Assembly: GCA_012516575.1 (NCBI GenBank)
Contig: JAAYWS010000125.1
Location: 1-64,000, forward strand
Direction of reading: 5' to 3'
Origin: Actinomycetaceae bacterium
GTDB taxonomy: Bacteria > Actinomycetota > Actinomycetes > Actinomycetales > Actinomycetaceae
Length of the DNA stretch: 64,000 bases
The notes beneath the pieces were generated by a model that had not been told where the DNA came from, made no database searches, and saw only the letters and a program-made list of their open reading frames with translations. Positions within the stretch are counted from its first letter, which is position 1. Every line of letters starts with the position of its first letter. Below are positions 54,277-62,989 of the stretch, piece after piece. A program made the position numbers and the translations under genes.

Positions 54277-54837
54277 TTAGTCTAGGTCTTTCGCGCGCAC
54301 AATCGCGCTCCACACTCGGGTGTCACCCCAGGTGCGTTCATTATCAAGTTCTAATTCCGGCGGCCACGTGGGTTCTGGTTGCCGTTTTCCGCGTTCGACG
54401 ACGACGAGACCATCCGATGTCAGATGCGGCGGAAGAGTTTCTAAGAGTCGTGTCAGCTGTTCTTCGGCAATGTCGTAAGGCGGATCGATAAACACGAGGT
54501 CGAAAGGACCGTCGTAATGCGTGGATAGATAACTTTCCGCCTTGGAATTGACCACTGTTAAATACAGTCCCAGGCTACGCGCGTTCTGGGAAATAATCCG
54601 AGTCGCGCCTTGGGAAATATCAACTGCCACTGCCCTAGTAGCCCCGCGAGACAGCGCTTCTAATGCGAGCGCGCCCGAACCGGCATACAGGTCAAGCACA
54701 GCACAATCTTTGATATAGCCGCGGTTCTCTAAGCGTGCGAACAGTGCCTCGCGCACGCGCGAGGACGTGGGCCGGGTGCCAGTGTCCGGAACTTTAATAT
54801 TCCGTCCGCGAGCGCTGCCCGCGACAATTCTGCTCAT
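54277..54837 (-). CDS. rsmD: 16S rRNA (guanine966-N2)-methyltransferase
   Basis: A 186-residue SAM-dependent methyltransferase that modifies G966 of 16S rRNA. The SAM site is VLDLYAGSGALALEALSRG, and the catalytic D-P-P-Y is in FIDPPYD. The opening RIVAGSARGRNIKVP is typical. AAGGAT lies upstream of the ATG, ten bases after recG. Confidence 0.95.
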   Translation of the reverse strand: MSRIVAGSARGRNIKVPDTGTRPTSSRVREALFARLENRGYIKDCAVLDLYAGSGALALEALSRGATRAVAVDISQGATRIISQNARSLGLYLTVVNSKAESYLSTHYDGPFDLVFIDPPYDIAEEQLTRLLETLPPHLTSDGLVVVERGKRQPEPTWPPELELDNERTWGDTRVWSAIVRAKDLD

Positions 54838-54847
54838 TGGTATCCTT

Positions 54848-57079
54848 CTATCCCTTTTCTAAGTATTCGGTGGACCGATTGTTGGCGGTCTCAATAGCGT
54901 GACGTAACTGCGGGCATGTCTCCAAGCCCGGGTCAACGGTAAATAGGTTGTGGACTGCTTGCCGTGCGGCAGTAATAATATCGCCGTCTTTCGTGACTTT
55001 GAGGAAGCGAAGCGAGGAGCTGGTTCCGGATTGCCGGGCTCCGAGCACATCACCTTCGGAGCGCAGTTCCACATCGCGTTCAGCAAGTTCGAATCCGTTG
55101 GTTGTGGATGCGAAAGCGGCGAGTCGTTCGCCGGCGAGGCTGTCGGGGTGGATGTGGGATACTGCTAGGCAAATACTTGGTTTATTACCACGCCCAATCC
55201 GACCGCGTAGCTGGTGAAGCTGTGCGAGCCCGAAACGATCCGCATCCAAAATAATCATCATGGTCGCTTCTGGTACGTCTACCCCGACTTCGATCACGGT
55301 TGTGGTGACCAACAATGGAGTATCTCCCGTGGTGAAGCTACTCATGGCATGGGTTTTAGATTCGGGCGGTAGCTGTCCGTGAAGAATACCGATAGTAATG
55401 CCGTTTAATGCCGGATGGTTGGCAAGCCAAGCGCTGACTTGTTCGACCGAGGCGAGTTCTCTAGGTTTTTCCGAAGGGATGGGCACGTCAAGCAGATCTT
55501 GCTCATCTGAATTCCCGGCGTCTTCTTCAGTTTCCGTTGCGCTAATACGCGGGCAGACCACATATACTCGCCCACCGGCGTCGATCTCTTCGCGGGCACG
55601 TTGCCACAACCGTTCCATCCAACGCTGGTTGGTGGCTGGAACAAGTGTGGTAGCGATTGGTTGGCGTCCGGCGGGGAGCTCGGTCAGTGTGGATACGTCG
55701 AGGTCGCCGAAAGACGTCATGGCAATCGTGCGCGGAATCGGAGTGGCGGTCATAACGAGCATGTGGGCGCCGTGTGCCAGACGGTCGCGCTGGTCGACTC
55801 CGAAACGATGCTGTTCATCGATAACAACAATGGCCCGGTTTGGGATCTCCGCTGCGTCTTGAAGTAGCGCATGAGTGCCAATAATAAGTCCGGGCTCGCC
55901 CGAAGCTATCTGTTGCAAGGCTTGGCGTTTGGCAGGTGCAGACAGCGAGCCGATCAGCAGGCTGATAGTAGTGGCATAGTCCGGAGCTCCGAGAGTGCCA
56001 CCTTGGCCGAGCTCTCCCAGCATTGCTTGCATAGTGGTTAAGTGTTGGTAGGCCAGCACTTCGGTAGGTGCAATAAGAACTGCTTGGTATCCAGCGTCGA
56101 CAGCCTGAAGCATTGCGCGTAGTGCCACGATCGTTTTACCTGCGCCCACGTCGCCTTGTAGGAGGCGGCGCATTGGGCGGGATGTGGCTAATTCGGTGGC
56201 GATTTCTTCACCTACTGCGCGTTGTCCGGTGGTTAACGAAAATGGGATGCGGGCGTTGAATGCTTCGAGTATCCCTCCGGTGCGTGGTTGGCATTGTGGT
56301 GCTTGGTGCTGGCGGGCGTTAATCGTACGCTGTGCGAGTACCGCTTGGAGTACCAGTGCCTCTTCGTGTTTCATACGAATGCGTGCGCGCTGAAATTCTG
56401 CTGTGTTTTCCGGGTGATGCAGGGACGTAATCGCGGTGAACTTATCTGGTAGGTTGTGGAGTTCCCGGTATTTCTGCGGTATCGGATCAGGGATATCTGC
56501 TGGTGTAAGGGTAGCTAAAACGGTGTCAATAGCTCGGCTAATATGCCACGATGGTACTTTTTGCGCGGAATGGTAGATCGGAATGGGCCGAGCAATTTTC
56601 TCGGGGTCTACATCGGCTGGATCATCAAGTAGTTCGTATTCCGGGTGTGTGAGTTGAAGTCGGCCGCGGTAGGCAGAGATTGTGCCGGAAAAGGTGGCAA
56701 CAGTGCCGATGTCTAGTTGGGATTGATGGTATGCCAAGGGCCTGCGGGTCTTGCCAAAGAAGGTCAGATCAAGATCGTGTTCGCCGTCAGAAATCGAAAT
56801 AGTGAGTAAAAAACCGCGCCGATTATTCATCGGGCGTAGCTGGCTATCCATAACCTGGGCCACGACTGTTACAGATTCGCCTTCCCGGATCCGGTCAAGC
56901 GGCATAAGTTGGCCGCGTTGGGCCAGTCGGAACGGGACATGTAGTAGCAGATCGCGGACTGTGTGCAGGCCGAGTTTTGCAAGCGCAGTGGCGCTACGTT
57001 TACCAATCACGCGTTCGAGCGGACGGGTAATTGCTGATAACTCGTCGGAGGCTATTGCAGATTGAGGTGCTTGGTTCAT
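54848..57079 (-). CDS. recG: ATP-dependent DNA helicase RecG
   Basis: A 743-residue branched-DNA helicase used in fork reversal and recombination. An N-terminal wedge/OB domain (about 60-170) precedes the helicase core: Walker A GDVGAGKT, DEQHRFG box, ATPIPRT, and late motifs TTVIEVGVDVPEA and QLRGRIGRG. Length is usual. GGAGG precedes the ATG. Start of the minus-strand operon recG-rsmD-coaD-(SepIVA)-DUF177-rnc-mutM-regulator. Confidence 0.96.
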   Translation of the reverse strand: MNQAPQSAIASDELSAITRPLERVIGKRSATALAKLGLHTVRDLLLHVPFRLAQRGQLMPLDRIREGESVTVVAQVMDSQLRPMNNRRGFLLTISISDGEHDLDLTFFGKTRRPLAYHQSQLDIGTVATFSGTISAYRGRLQLTHPEYELLDDPADVDPEKIARPIPIYHSAQKVPSWHISRAIDTVLATLTPADIPDPIPQKYRELHNLPDKFTAITSLHHPENTAEFQRARIRMKHEEALVLQAVLAQRTINARQHQAPQCQPRTGGILEAFNARIPFSLTTGQRAVGEEIATELATSRPMRRLLQGDVGAGKTIVALRAMLQAVDAGYQAVLIAPTEVLAYQHLTTMQAMLGELGQGGTLGAPDYATTISLLIGSLSAPAKRQALQQIASGEPGLIIGTHALLQDAAEIPNRAIVVIDEQHRFGVDQRDRLAHGAHMLVMTATPIPRTIAMTSFGDLDVSTLTELPAGRQPIATTLVPATNQRWMERLWQRAREEIDAGGRVYVVCPRISATETEEDAGNSDEQDLLDVPIPSEKPRELASVEQVSAWLANHPALNGITIGILHGQLPPESKTHAMSSFTTGDTPLLVTTTVIEVGVDVPEATMMIILDADRFGLAQLHQLRGRIGRGNKPSICLAVSHIHPDSLAGERLAAFASTTNGFELAERDVELRSEGDVLGARQSGTSSSLRFLKVTKDGDIITAARQAVHNLFTVDPGLETCPQLRHAIETANNRSTEYLEKG

Positions 57080-57332
57080 TGCAATCCTCCGTTCTACACG
57101 CGTATACCTGTTACTTCATACCTTAGCGCTGTACGTACTAAGTAGCCTGAAGTAGCCTGCTCCAAGTTGTGAGCTAAAGCGGTGAAACACCCAGCATTAC
57201 GGGCTAAAGTGCGATATCCCACTGGGTCCCTCACTGGAGAAACACCGCCTAGTCGGTTAAACTTTTTGAGTTGCCTAATTAGGGCGGAGGCTGGCAAGGC
57301 CTCATTGTTGATCGTTAATGAAGGAGATAACC

Positions 57333-57524
57333 GTGGCGTCTGTATGTGAAGTCTGCGGCAAGAAGCCGGGCTTCGGCAAGAGCGTCTCGCACTCCCATGT
57401 GCGCACCTCGCGTCGTTGGAACCCGAATATTCAGCGTGTTCGCGCCATCGTTAATGGCACGCCGAAGCGCGTCAACGTATGCACCTCGTGCATCAAGGCT
57501 GGCAAGGTCGAGCGTAACGCTTAA
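57333..57524 (+). CDS. rpmB: Ribosomal protein bL28 (zinc-binding form)
   Basis: A 63-residue 50S protein. ASVCEVCGKKPGFGKSVSHSH and VNVCTSCIKAGKV provide two Cys-x2-Cys pairs, so this is the zinc-binding (C+) form. The GTG at 57333 is chosen because AAGGAG ends six bases upstream; an ATG at 57318 would include that site. Convergent genes do not follow; a strong terminator does. Confidence 0.96.
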   Translation: MASVCEVCGKKPGFGKSVSHSHVRTSRRWNPNIQRVRAIVNGTPKRVNVCTSCIKAGKVERNA

Positions 57525-57591
57525 TTAGTAGTGCACGTAACAGTGCTTTGATTAAGTAGTAACGCACTCAATCAGCCGCTTCTTAAAGCTT

Positions 57592-57620
57592 AAAAACGTC
57601 CTCCCCCGGAGGGCGTTTTT
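57592..57620 (+). terminator. Terminator of rpmB
   Basis: AAAAACG-T-CCTCC pairs with GGAGG-G-CGTTTTT around loop CCC, followed by GTTTTC. Confidence 0.9.
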
Positions 57621-57853
57621 GTTTTCTCTTATTATTGTTTCTGTTTTCTGTTTCGGCTGTTCCTTGCTTCGCCCCTTTGCATCTCGTTACGTCCCTATTT
57701 TCATGCTCTGGACGCCCGCCGCCCCGGAAAAGGCTGCACTAGCCCACGTCGGAGCCACCAGAACAAAATCTCCTGTGTGAAATGTCCGTATTCCTCTGCC
57801 AAAAGCCTGCGCCGACCCATCAAAATACGCTCTGCACCCATAAAACGAATTTG

Positions 57854-57914
57854 AAATTAGGGAAAATCGAACTATCCGCAGATAGTCTTCGGATAGTTCG
57901 ATTTTCCCTAATTT
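57854..57914. repeat. Palindromic repeat element, copy 2 (complete, 61 bp)
   Basis: Two perfect 25-base arms (57854-57878 and 57890-57914) flank an 11-base loop, followed by CGGGAGC as in copy 1. The left arm begins AAATTAGGG and ends TATCCG. It lies in the 57525-58175 gap, which otherwise holds the rpmB terminator, an inverted repeat at 58047-58110 and no convincing gene. Confidence 0.9.
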
Positions 57915-58046
57915 CGGGAGCACAACCGGACCATATTAGGCAGTTTCCGGAGCGATGTGAGCCTCATTCATGACGAAATCCGTCCGAGATTCCATCCACA
58001 CCGGTTTTGCCGGGCTACTCTCGATTAGCTAGTGAGTATCCAACAA

Positions 58047-58110
58047 TAGCAAAGACCCTCGCACATATATCGCACCCTTTGAGGACACATACATTCGAAG
58101 GTCTTTGCTA
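58047..58110. repeat. Perfect 11-bp inverted repeat with 42-bp spacer
   Basis: TAGCAAAGACC (58047-58057) is mirrored by GGTCTTTGCTA (58100-58110). The spacer has no coding sense. It could be a small RNA stem, the terminus pair of a tiny element, or a long-loop terminator for the FMN reductase gene. Confidence 0.5.
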
Positions 58111-58175
58111 GTAGATCAACCATACGCCAACCGTCCGTACGCGAGCCCACGCACTAGCTCACGCACCGCATATTG

Positions 58176-58706
58176 TTAGTCCTTAGCGAATTCCACAAAA
58201 GCCTTAATCCAGCTAGCGAGGAACTCTGTAGCACTCTCGGTCAGCTCTCCGGAAGCAAGCCCAGTATCAGAGGCATTGATGTAGCCTTCCGGCTGTCCCA
58301 TTAGCTTCACGTTAAAGAACTGCAACATTCCACGCAGGTGCTGCTGGGCAGGAGCCGTACCCAGACCGGAAGGTGAAGCGCCAATCGTTGCTACCGGCTT
58401 ACCAGCGAGTGCCCATTGACCATATGGACGCGAGGTCCACTCGATCGCATTATGCAAAGCGGCCGAAATCGTGCGGTTGTGCTCGGGTGTAACAAGTAGA
58501 ACCGCATCTGCCTCAGCAACGGTTTGCTTGAATTTGGTGGCGACTTCTGGCCAGTTGCCGTCAAGATCACGATTGTAAAGTGGTAAATCCTTAATTTCTG
58601 CTTCCACAAATTCCACGCCTTCTGGGGCAAGCTCGATAAGAGCCTGGACTAGGCGGCGGTTGATGGACTCCTGTGCAAGTGAACCCACAAGATAGACGAT
58701 TTTCAT
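58176..58706 (-). CDS. NADPH-dependent FMN reductase family protein
   Basis: A 176-residue flavodoxin-fold reductase of the ChrR/azoreductase (NADPH_dep_FMN_red) family. The phosphate loop is GSLAQESINRRL; LLVTPEHNRTISAALHNAIEWTSRP and KPVATIGASPSGLGTAPAQ are the flavin- and dimer-contact regions. Likely roles are quinone, chromate or azo-compound reduction; substrate unknown. AAAGG lies before the ATG. Alone in an accessory stretch between rpmB and ddl. Confidence 0.9.
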   Translation of the reverse strand: MKIVYLVGSLAQESINRRLVQALIELAPEGVEFVEAEIKDLPLYNRDLDGNWPEVATKFKQTVAEADAVLLVTPEHNRTISAALHNAIEWTSRPYGQWALAGKPVATIGASPSGLGTAPAQQHLRGMLQFFNVKLMGQPEGYINASDTGLASGELTESATEFLASWIKAFVEFAKD

Positions 58707-58853
58707 TACAAAACCTTTCGCGTAACTGTACTCCGTGAAGACGAAGAAACTGGACCAAGCCTAACTACCGATTGTTTAATTTTCAATCGCTTGCGGGGTG
58801 GCATGCTGATAGCGTAATTTCGGGCATCAAATAGAAATACCGGGGACAGCACA

Positions 58854-58882
58854 ACGGCGCCCGATGAGTTATCGGGCGCCGT
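58854..58882. terminator. Terminator of ddl
   Basis: A perfect 12-base stem (ACGGCGCCCGAT and complement) with loop GAGTT, 12 bases beyond the ddl stop. Confidence 0.75.
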
Positions 58883-58894
58883 ATAGCAAGCACC

Positions 58895-60013
58895 TTAGCG
58901 TAAGCCGGTTGGACGTTCGAGTGCCAGGCCGATCAGTTCATCAAGCAGTTCGGAATAGCTCATTCCCGAGTTTTCCCACAACACCGGATACATTGAAAAC
59001 GGCGTGAAGCCAGGGATCGTATTGATCTCAATAATGTAGGTATCCCCTTCGTCGGTGAGGAAGAAATCTACTCGCGTCATCCCTTCACAACCGAAAGCAT
59101 CAAAAGCAGCACACGCCTGGCTACGAATCTTTTCGGTAGCCTCAACGCTAATTTGCGCCGGGATAGACATGGTCAGCCCAGCCGTATCTAAATACTTGTG
59201 TTCAAAATCGTAGAAACCATCGTCGGGAACGTCGACGATTACTTCGCCAAGCACCGAAGCGCGTGGCGCGGAATCTCCGCGCCCACCAAGCACCGCACAT
59301 TCGATTTCTCGCCCAGCAATCCCCTGCTCAATAATCACTTTCGGATCGTGTTCTTGGGCTGCCGCGATAGCTGCCGGCACATCTGCAAGACATGCCACTC
59401 GGGTAATACCGAGGGAAGAACCAGCACGCGCGGGTTTGACGTATACCGGGAATGCAAGTTGCGCGACTTCAGCAAGTACCGCTTCGCGCTCATCGCGCCA
59501 ACGCCGGGAAGTGGCGACCACATAAGGACCCACCGGCAATCCTGCCGCTTCTAAGACCACTTTCATATAGTGCTTATCCATGCCAGCCGAAGATGCAAAA
59601 ACGCCGCATCCCACATACGGCACGCCCGCCATTTCCAGCAGGCCTTGGATCGTACCGTCTTCCCCAAAAGGCCCGTGCAGGAGGGGGAAAGCCACATCAA
59701 TCTGTCCCAACTTTTCGAGCGCATCTGCAGTTGTCGTATTAAACCGGACAACGTCCTGGTCGCCTTGCCCAGCCGGAATAACAACCGTTTCGTCGGACGG
59801 CCCCACCTCCGGCAAGCCATGATCAAGATTTAAGGTACTCGGATCTTCTGCGCCCGGCACCCACGAGCCGTCCTTACGAATTGCTATTGGAAGCACTTCA
59901 TAACGCTCCGGGTCTAGAGAGCTCATAACCGCGCCCGCCGTAACCATTGAAATTGAATGTTCGCCAGAAGCGCCGCCGTAAATAACGGCTACCCGTGTTT
60001 TAGTTTTTGCCAT
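58895..60013 (-). CDS. ddl: D-alanine--D-alanine ligase
   Basis: A 372-residue ATP-grasp enzyme making D-Ala-D-Ala for peptidoglycan. VIYGGASGEHSISMVTAG (first substrate site), FPLLHGPFGEDGTIQGLLE, VKPARAGSSLGI and the metal-binding end YIIEINTIPGFTPFSMYP are present. The order seen in many actinobacteria places gpsA and plsC next to ddl; here wall-protein genes intervene. TAAGAT ends seven bases before the ATG with no ribosome site, so it is probably leaderless. Confidence 0.96.
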   Translation of the reverse strand: MAKTKTRVAVIYGGASGEHSISMVTAGAVMSSLDPERYEVLPIAIRKDGSWVPGAEDPSTLNLDHGLPEVGPSDETVVIPAGQGDQDVVRFNTTTADALEKLGQIDVAFPLLHGPFGEDGTIQGLLEMAGVPYVGCGVFASSAGMDKHYMKVVLEAAGLPVGPYVVATSRRWRDEREAVLAEVAQLAFPVYVKPARAGSSLGITRVACLADVPAAIAAAQEHDPKVIIEQGIAGREIECAVLGGRGDSAPRASVLGEVIVDVPDDGFYDFEHKYLDTAGLTMSIPAQISVEATEKIRSQACAAFDAFGCEGMTRVDFFLTDEGDTYIIEINTIPGFTPFSMYPVLWENSGMSYSELLDELIGLALERPTGLR

Positions 60014-60019
60014 AAGTCC

Positions 60020-60025
60020 ATCTTA
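60020..60025 (-). promoter_or_regulatory. -10 box for leaderless ddl
   Basis: The minus strand reads TAAGAT, its last T seven bases before the A of the ATG at 60013. Confidence 0.5.
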
Positions 60026-60148
60026 GCGCTGACCAGCCTAACACCCACATAACAGCGCGTTTCGCCAAAACACCTAAGCTGACCATTACTTTCATCATTA
60101 GCACTCACTTTTAAGGCCTTTTATCAAAAAGCTACCCCATAAACCCTG

Positions 60149-60163
60149 TGTGACTTAGACTAC
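60149..60163 (+). promoter_or_regulatory. Promoter box shared by the two wall-repeat genes (copy 1)
   Basis: TGTGACTTAGACTAC ends 42 bases before the ATG at 60205. A copy with two differences lies at exactly the same distance before the second gene. TTAGAC or TAGACT may be the -10. Confidence 0.5.
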
Positions 60164-60204
60164 ATATGAGGCCGTTTGATAACACAGAGATAAAGGAGAG
60201 AAAG

Positions 60205-61458
60205 ATGAACGCCTTGCGATCACGCACGGTGGCGACTATTGCCGCCCTCGCATTAATGCTAGGACTGGGATTATCCACAATCCCAGCCGCTGCACAAGAC
60301 GCCCCCAGTAACCCACCCTCTGAACCCTGCGAGAATACTTGGGTATACCTAGAAAATGGAGCATGGGGATACACCAACGACCAATGTCAACTGCTACTGA
60401 ATAGATGGATAAAAGACGACGGCTTGTGGTACTACCTGAACGAAAATGGCGAAATGATTGCCGACGGCTTTTCCGTAATCGACGGCACTCTCTATTACTT
60501 CCACAGCTCTGGCGTTATGGCGACCGGCTGGTTTACCATCTCAATATACGATAGCTGGGGTGTATACGACAGCTTCGATGTGTACGCCGAACCTAGTGGG
60601 GCCGTTCTCATGGACACCTCACGCACATACGGCGGCGTAACATATTACATGGGCAATCTAGAGACAGATTTTATGTACCCCTTCGTCTATGATACCGATC
60701 CAGCTCAAATCCCTCGCGAATCACCCAATGTCTACTTCGTAAAGAATCACAGCACGATCGCCACTGGCTGGTTCCAATATGACAACGAATGGTACTACGC
60801 AGATTCCGCAGGGAAGCTTGCCTATGACGGATGGCGTTACATTAACGGCGCTTGGTACTACTTCCACGCCGACGGCACTATGGCATACAGCGAAATTATT
60901 TTTGGTGAAAAATTCTCTTGGGTTACGTCCAGCGGAGCTATGGCAACCGGCTGGGTGAAAGTATCAATCCTTGACTTAGTTAACAGCAAGTTCTCTCCCA
61001 GTTACGACAACCTCTGGATTTACGCCGATGCTAGCGGCTACCTCGTTCGGAATGATTGGAAGCTTATTAACGGCAAGTGGTACTACTTTAGCGATTTCTG
61101 GATGGTTCACAACGGACTTGCTCTTATGGGCGACGACGTGTACCACTTTGGTAGCGACGGAGCCATGAGTACTGGCTGGGTCTACGCAACACATGAAGTC
61201 GATAGTGGCGGCGCGGGCAAAGACGGCACACCCCCACCTGAATATGAGGGTTGGTACTATGCCGACTCTTCCGGCGCCCTAGTAAGAAATGCATGGCGCT
61301 ACTTGGGTGGCAAGTGGTACTATTTCGGACCGCACGCTCAGATGTATCGGAACACCCTCCAATACTTCGAATCTGAAACCGGCGGAAGCTTCTTCCGGTT
61401 CGACTCCTCGGGCGCAGCAAGCCCATTCAACTGGCATCAGCGCATCGCACTAGGATAA
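60205..61458 (+). CDS. Secreted all-repeat cell-wall-binding protein A
   Basis: A 417-residue exported protein. Signal peptide at 1-34 (RSRTV, hydrophobic core, cleavage near AAA-QD). The rest is built of aromatic repeats of the choline/glucan-binding (CW_binding) kind, for example GWYYADSSGALVRNAWRYL and INGAWYYFHADG, alternating with ATGW turns. No catalytic domain, LPXTG or other anchor is visible, and a Cys pair sits near the N-terminus (EPCENTW, NDQCQLL). It probably binds a wall polymer non-covalently. The ATG at 60205 follows AAGGAGAG. Confidence 0.88.
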   Translation: MNALRSRTVATIAALALMLGLGLSTIPAAAQDAPSNPPSEPCENTWVYLENGAWGYTNDQCQLLLNRWIKDDGLWYYLNENGEMIADGFSVIDGTLYYFHSSGVMATGWFTISIYDSWGVYDSFDVYAEPSGAVLMDTSRTYGGVTYYMGNLETDFMYPFVYDTDPAQIPRESPNVYFVKNHSTIATGWFQYDNEWYYADSAGKLAYDGWRYINGAWYYFHADGTMAYSEIIFGEKFSWVTSSGAMATGWVKVSILDLVNSKFSPSYDNLWIYADASGYLVRNDWKLINGKWYYFSDFWMVHNGLALMGDDVYHFGSDGAMSTGWVYATHEVDSGGAGKDGTPPPEYEGWYYADSSGALVRNAWRYLGGKWYYFGPHAQMYRNTLQYFESETGGSFFRFDSSGAASPFNWHQRIALG

Positions 61459-61496
61459 GCAAATACGCTACGCGTTTAGCGTTGTACCAATGTAGC

Positions 61497-61532
61497 AAGT
61501 GGCGGTGAGGCACTCTAGTCTCACCGCCACTT
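61497..61532 (+). terminator. Terminator of wall-repeat gene A
   Basis: A perfect 13-base stem (AAGTGGCGGTGAG and complement), followed by TATTTTGG. Confidence 0.85.
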
Positions 61533-61589
61533 TATTTTGGCAACCCCAAAACTCAGACAATTCGGAGCCGACGAAGCATCCCACCTCTT

Positions 61590-61604
61590 TGTGACCTAAA
61601 CTAC
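61590..61604 (+). promoter_or_regulatory. Promoter box shared by the two wall-repeat genes (copy 2)
   Basis: TGTGACCTAAACTAC ends 42 bases before the ATG at 61646, the same distance as in the first gene. Confidence 0.5.
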
Positions 61605-61645
61605 GCTTTAGGCACTTTGCTCACAGATAAGCACAGGAGACACTC

Positions 61646-62869
61646 ATGAACACCTTGCGATCACGCACGGTAGCCTTGATAGCTGCCCTCGCACTACTGC
61701 TCAGCCTAGGAGCAAGCCCAGCCGTCGCGGACGAACATACCAATCCACCCTCCGACCAATGCGAAAACACGTGGGTAGAACTTGATTGGGGCATGTGGAG
61801 CTACCAAGACGATCAATGCAATCTACTAAAAGACCGTTGGCTCCAAGACAACGGCTCATGGTACTACCTCGACGCAAACGGCGTCATGGCCTCCTACGGG
61901 CTATACGAGATTAACGGCACGTCTTACTACTTTTACGGTTCCGGCATTATGGCAACCGGCTGGTTCGAACCACACCCCTACGGCCCCTCTTGGTATGCCG
62001 AGTCCAGTGGCGCCGTCCTCATGAACACCTCCCGCACATACGACGGTAAAAAATACTACATAGGATCCTCAACATCCGAACACATGTACCCCTTTGTGTA
62101 CGACACAGCATCGCTTGACGCCGTCGTCAGTGCAGATGTGTACTACGTCAAGAATCACAGCACTATTGCTACCGGCTGGTTCCAGCATGATGGCGAGTGG
62201 TACTACGCCGATTCCACCGGGAAGCTCGCCCGCGATGAGTGGCGCTACATCAACGGCAGGTGGTACCACTTTAATTATTTTGCCGCCATGTCCAACGACA
62301 AACTTATTTTGAACGACAACGGAAAAACGTCGTACGTAACCGACACCGGAGCCATGGCAACCGGCTGGACAATAACCCCTAATTTCCTCAGTAAAATGCC
62401 CGAGTATGTTCCATCACGGGAGTGGTCATACGCTGACGCAAGCGGCTATTTGGCCGAGGATGAATGGCGGCTTATTAACGGAACATGGTACTACTTCATG
62501 CGTTACTGGATAGTTACTGATCAGATCCACTTCGTTAATAGCCTGCCGTACTATTTCAATAGTTCTGGAGCTATGGCAACCGGCTGGGTTTATGCACGTC
62601 ACGATTGGAGCTGGGAAGAACAGCTCGGCCAAACCGCACCGTCCTATGGCCCGGCGCCCGAACGCTATGGCTGGTACTACGCTGACCCATCCGGAGCTTT
62701 AGTAACGAATGCGTGGCGTTATGTGGGTGGCAAGTGGTACTACTTTGGTTATTACGGCCAGATGTACTACAGCACTATCCAAAGGATTAACACAGCCCAA
62801 GGTCCGCAATACTTCCGCTTCGACTCCAGCGGATGGGCCATCCCATTCGCATGGATCCCACCCAAGTAA
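61646..62869 (+). CDS. Secreted all-repeat cell-wall-binding protein B
   Basis: A 407-residue paralogue of protein A in tandem. Nearly identical signal peptide start (RSRTVALIAALALLL) and cleavage near VAD-EH. Same Cys pair (DQCENTW, DDQCNLL) and the same order of repeat blocks: GSWYYLDANGVMAS, VKNHSTIATGWFQHDGEWYY, GWYYADPSGALVTNAWRYV. The linker loops between blocks differ from protein A, which suggests surface variation after duplication. It has its own promoter box, an AGGAG before the ATG and its own terminator, so the two are separately expressed. Confidence 0.88.
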   Translation: MNTLRSRTVALIAALALLLSLGASPAVADEHTNPPSDQCENTWVELDWGMWSYQDDQCNLLKDRWLQDNGSWYYLDANGVMASYGLYEINGTSYYFYGSGIMATGWFEPHPYGPSWYAESSGAVLMNTSRTYDGKKYYIGSSTSEHMYPFVYDTASLDAVVSADVYYVKNHSTIATGWFQHDGEWYYADSTGKLARDEWRYINGRWYHFNYFAAMSNDKLILNDNGKTSYVTDTGAMATGWTITPNFLSKMPEYVPSREWSYADASGYLAEDEWRLINGTWYYFMRYWIVTDQIHFVNSLPYYFNSSGAMATGWVYARHDWSWEEQLGQTAPSYGPAPERYGWYYADPSGALVTNAWRYVGGKWYYFGYYGQMYYSTIQRINTAQGPQYFRFDSSGWAIPFAWIPPK

Positions 62870-62892
62870 CGCCACCCGCAACACCTAAAACC

Positions 62893-62931
62893 AGTGGTGG
62901 GGATTCGGCTACTTCTCGAATCCCCACCACT
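62893..62931 (+). terminator. Terminator of wall-repeat gene B
   Basis: A perfect 15-base stem (AGTGGTGGGGATTCG and complement) with a nine-base loop, followed by TTGATT. Confidence 0.85.
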
Positions 62932-62989
62932 TTGATTCATTTACATGTGTTCTCTTTCCAAAAATCCATGGCTTTCGTAAGGTGAAAGT

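Noticed and set aside
57854..57914. Rho-independent terminator
   Set aside because: The stem is long and perfect, but a near-identical copy exists at 1-49, and the rpmB terminator already lies upstream; repeat element is the better reading.
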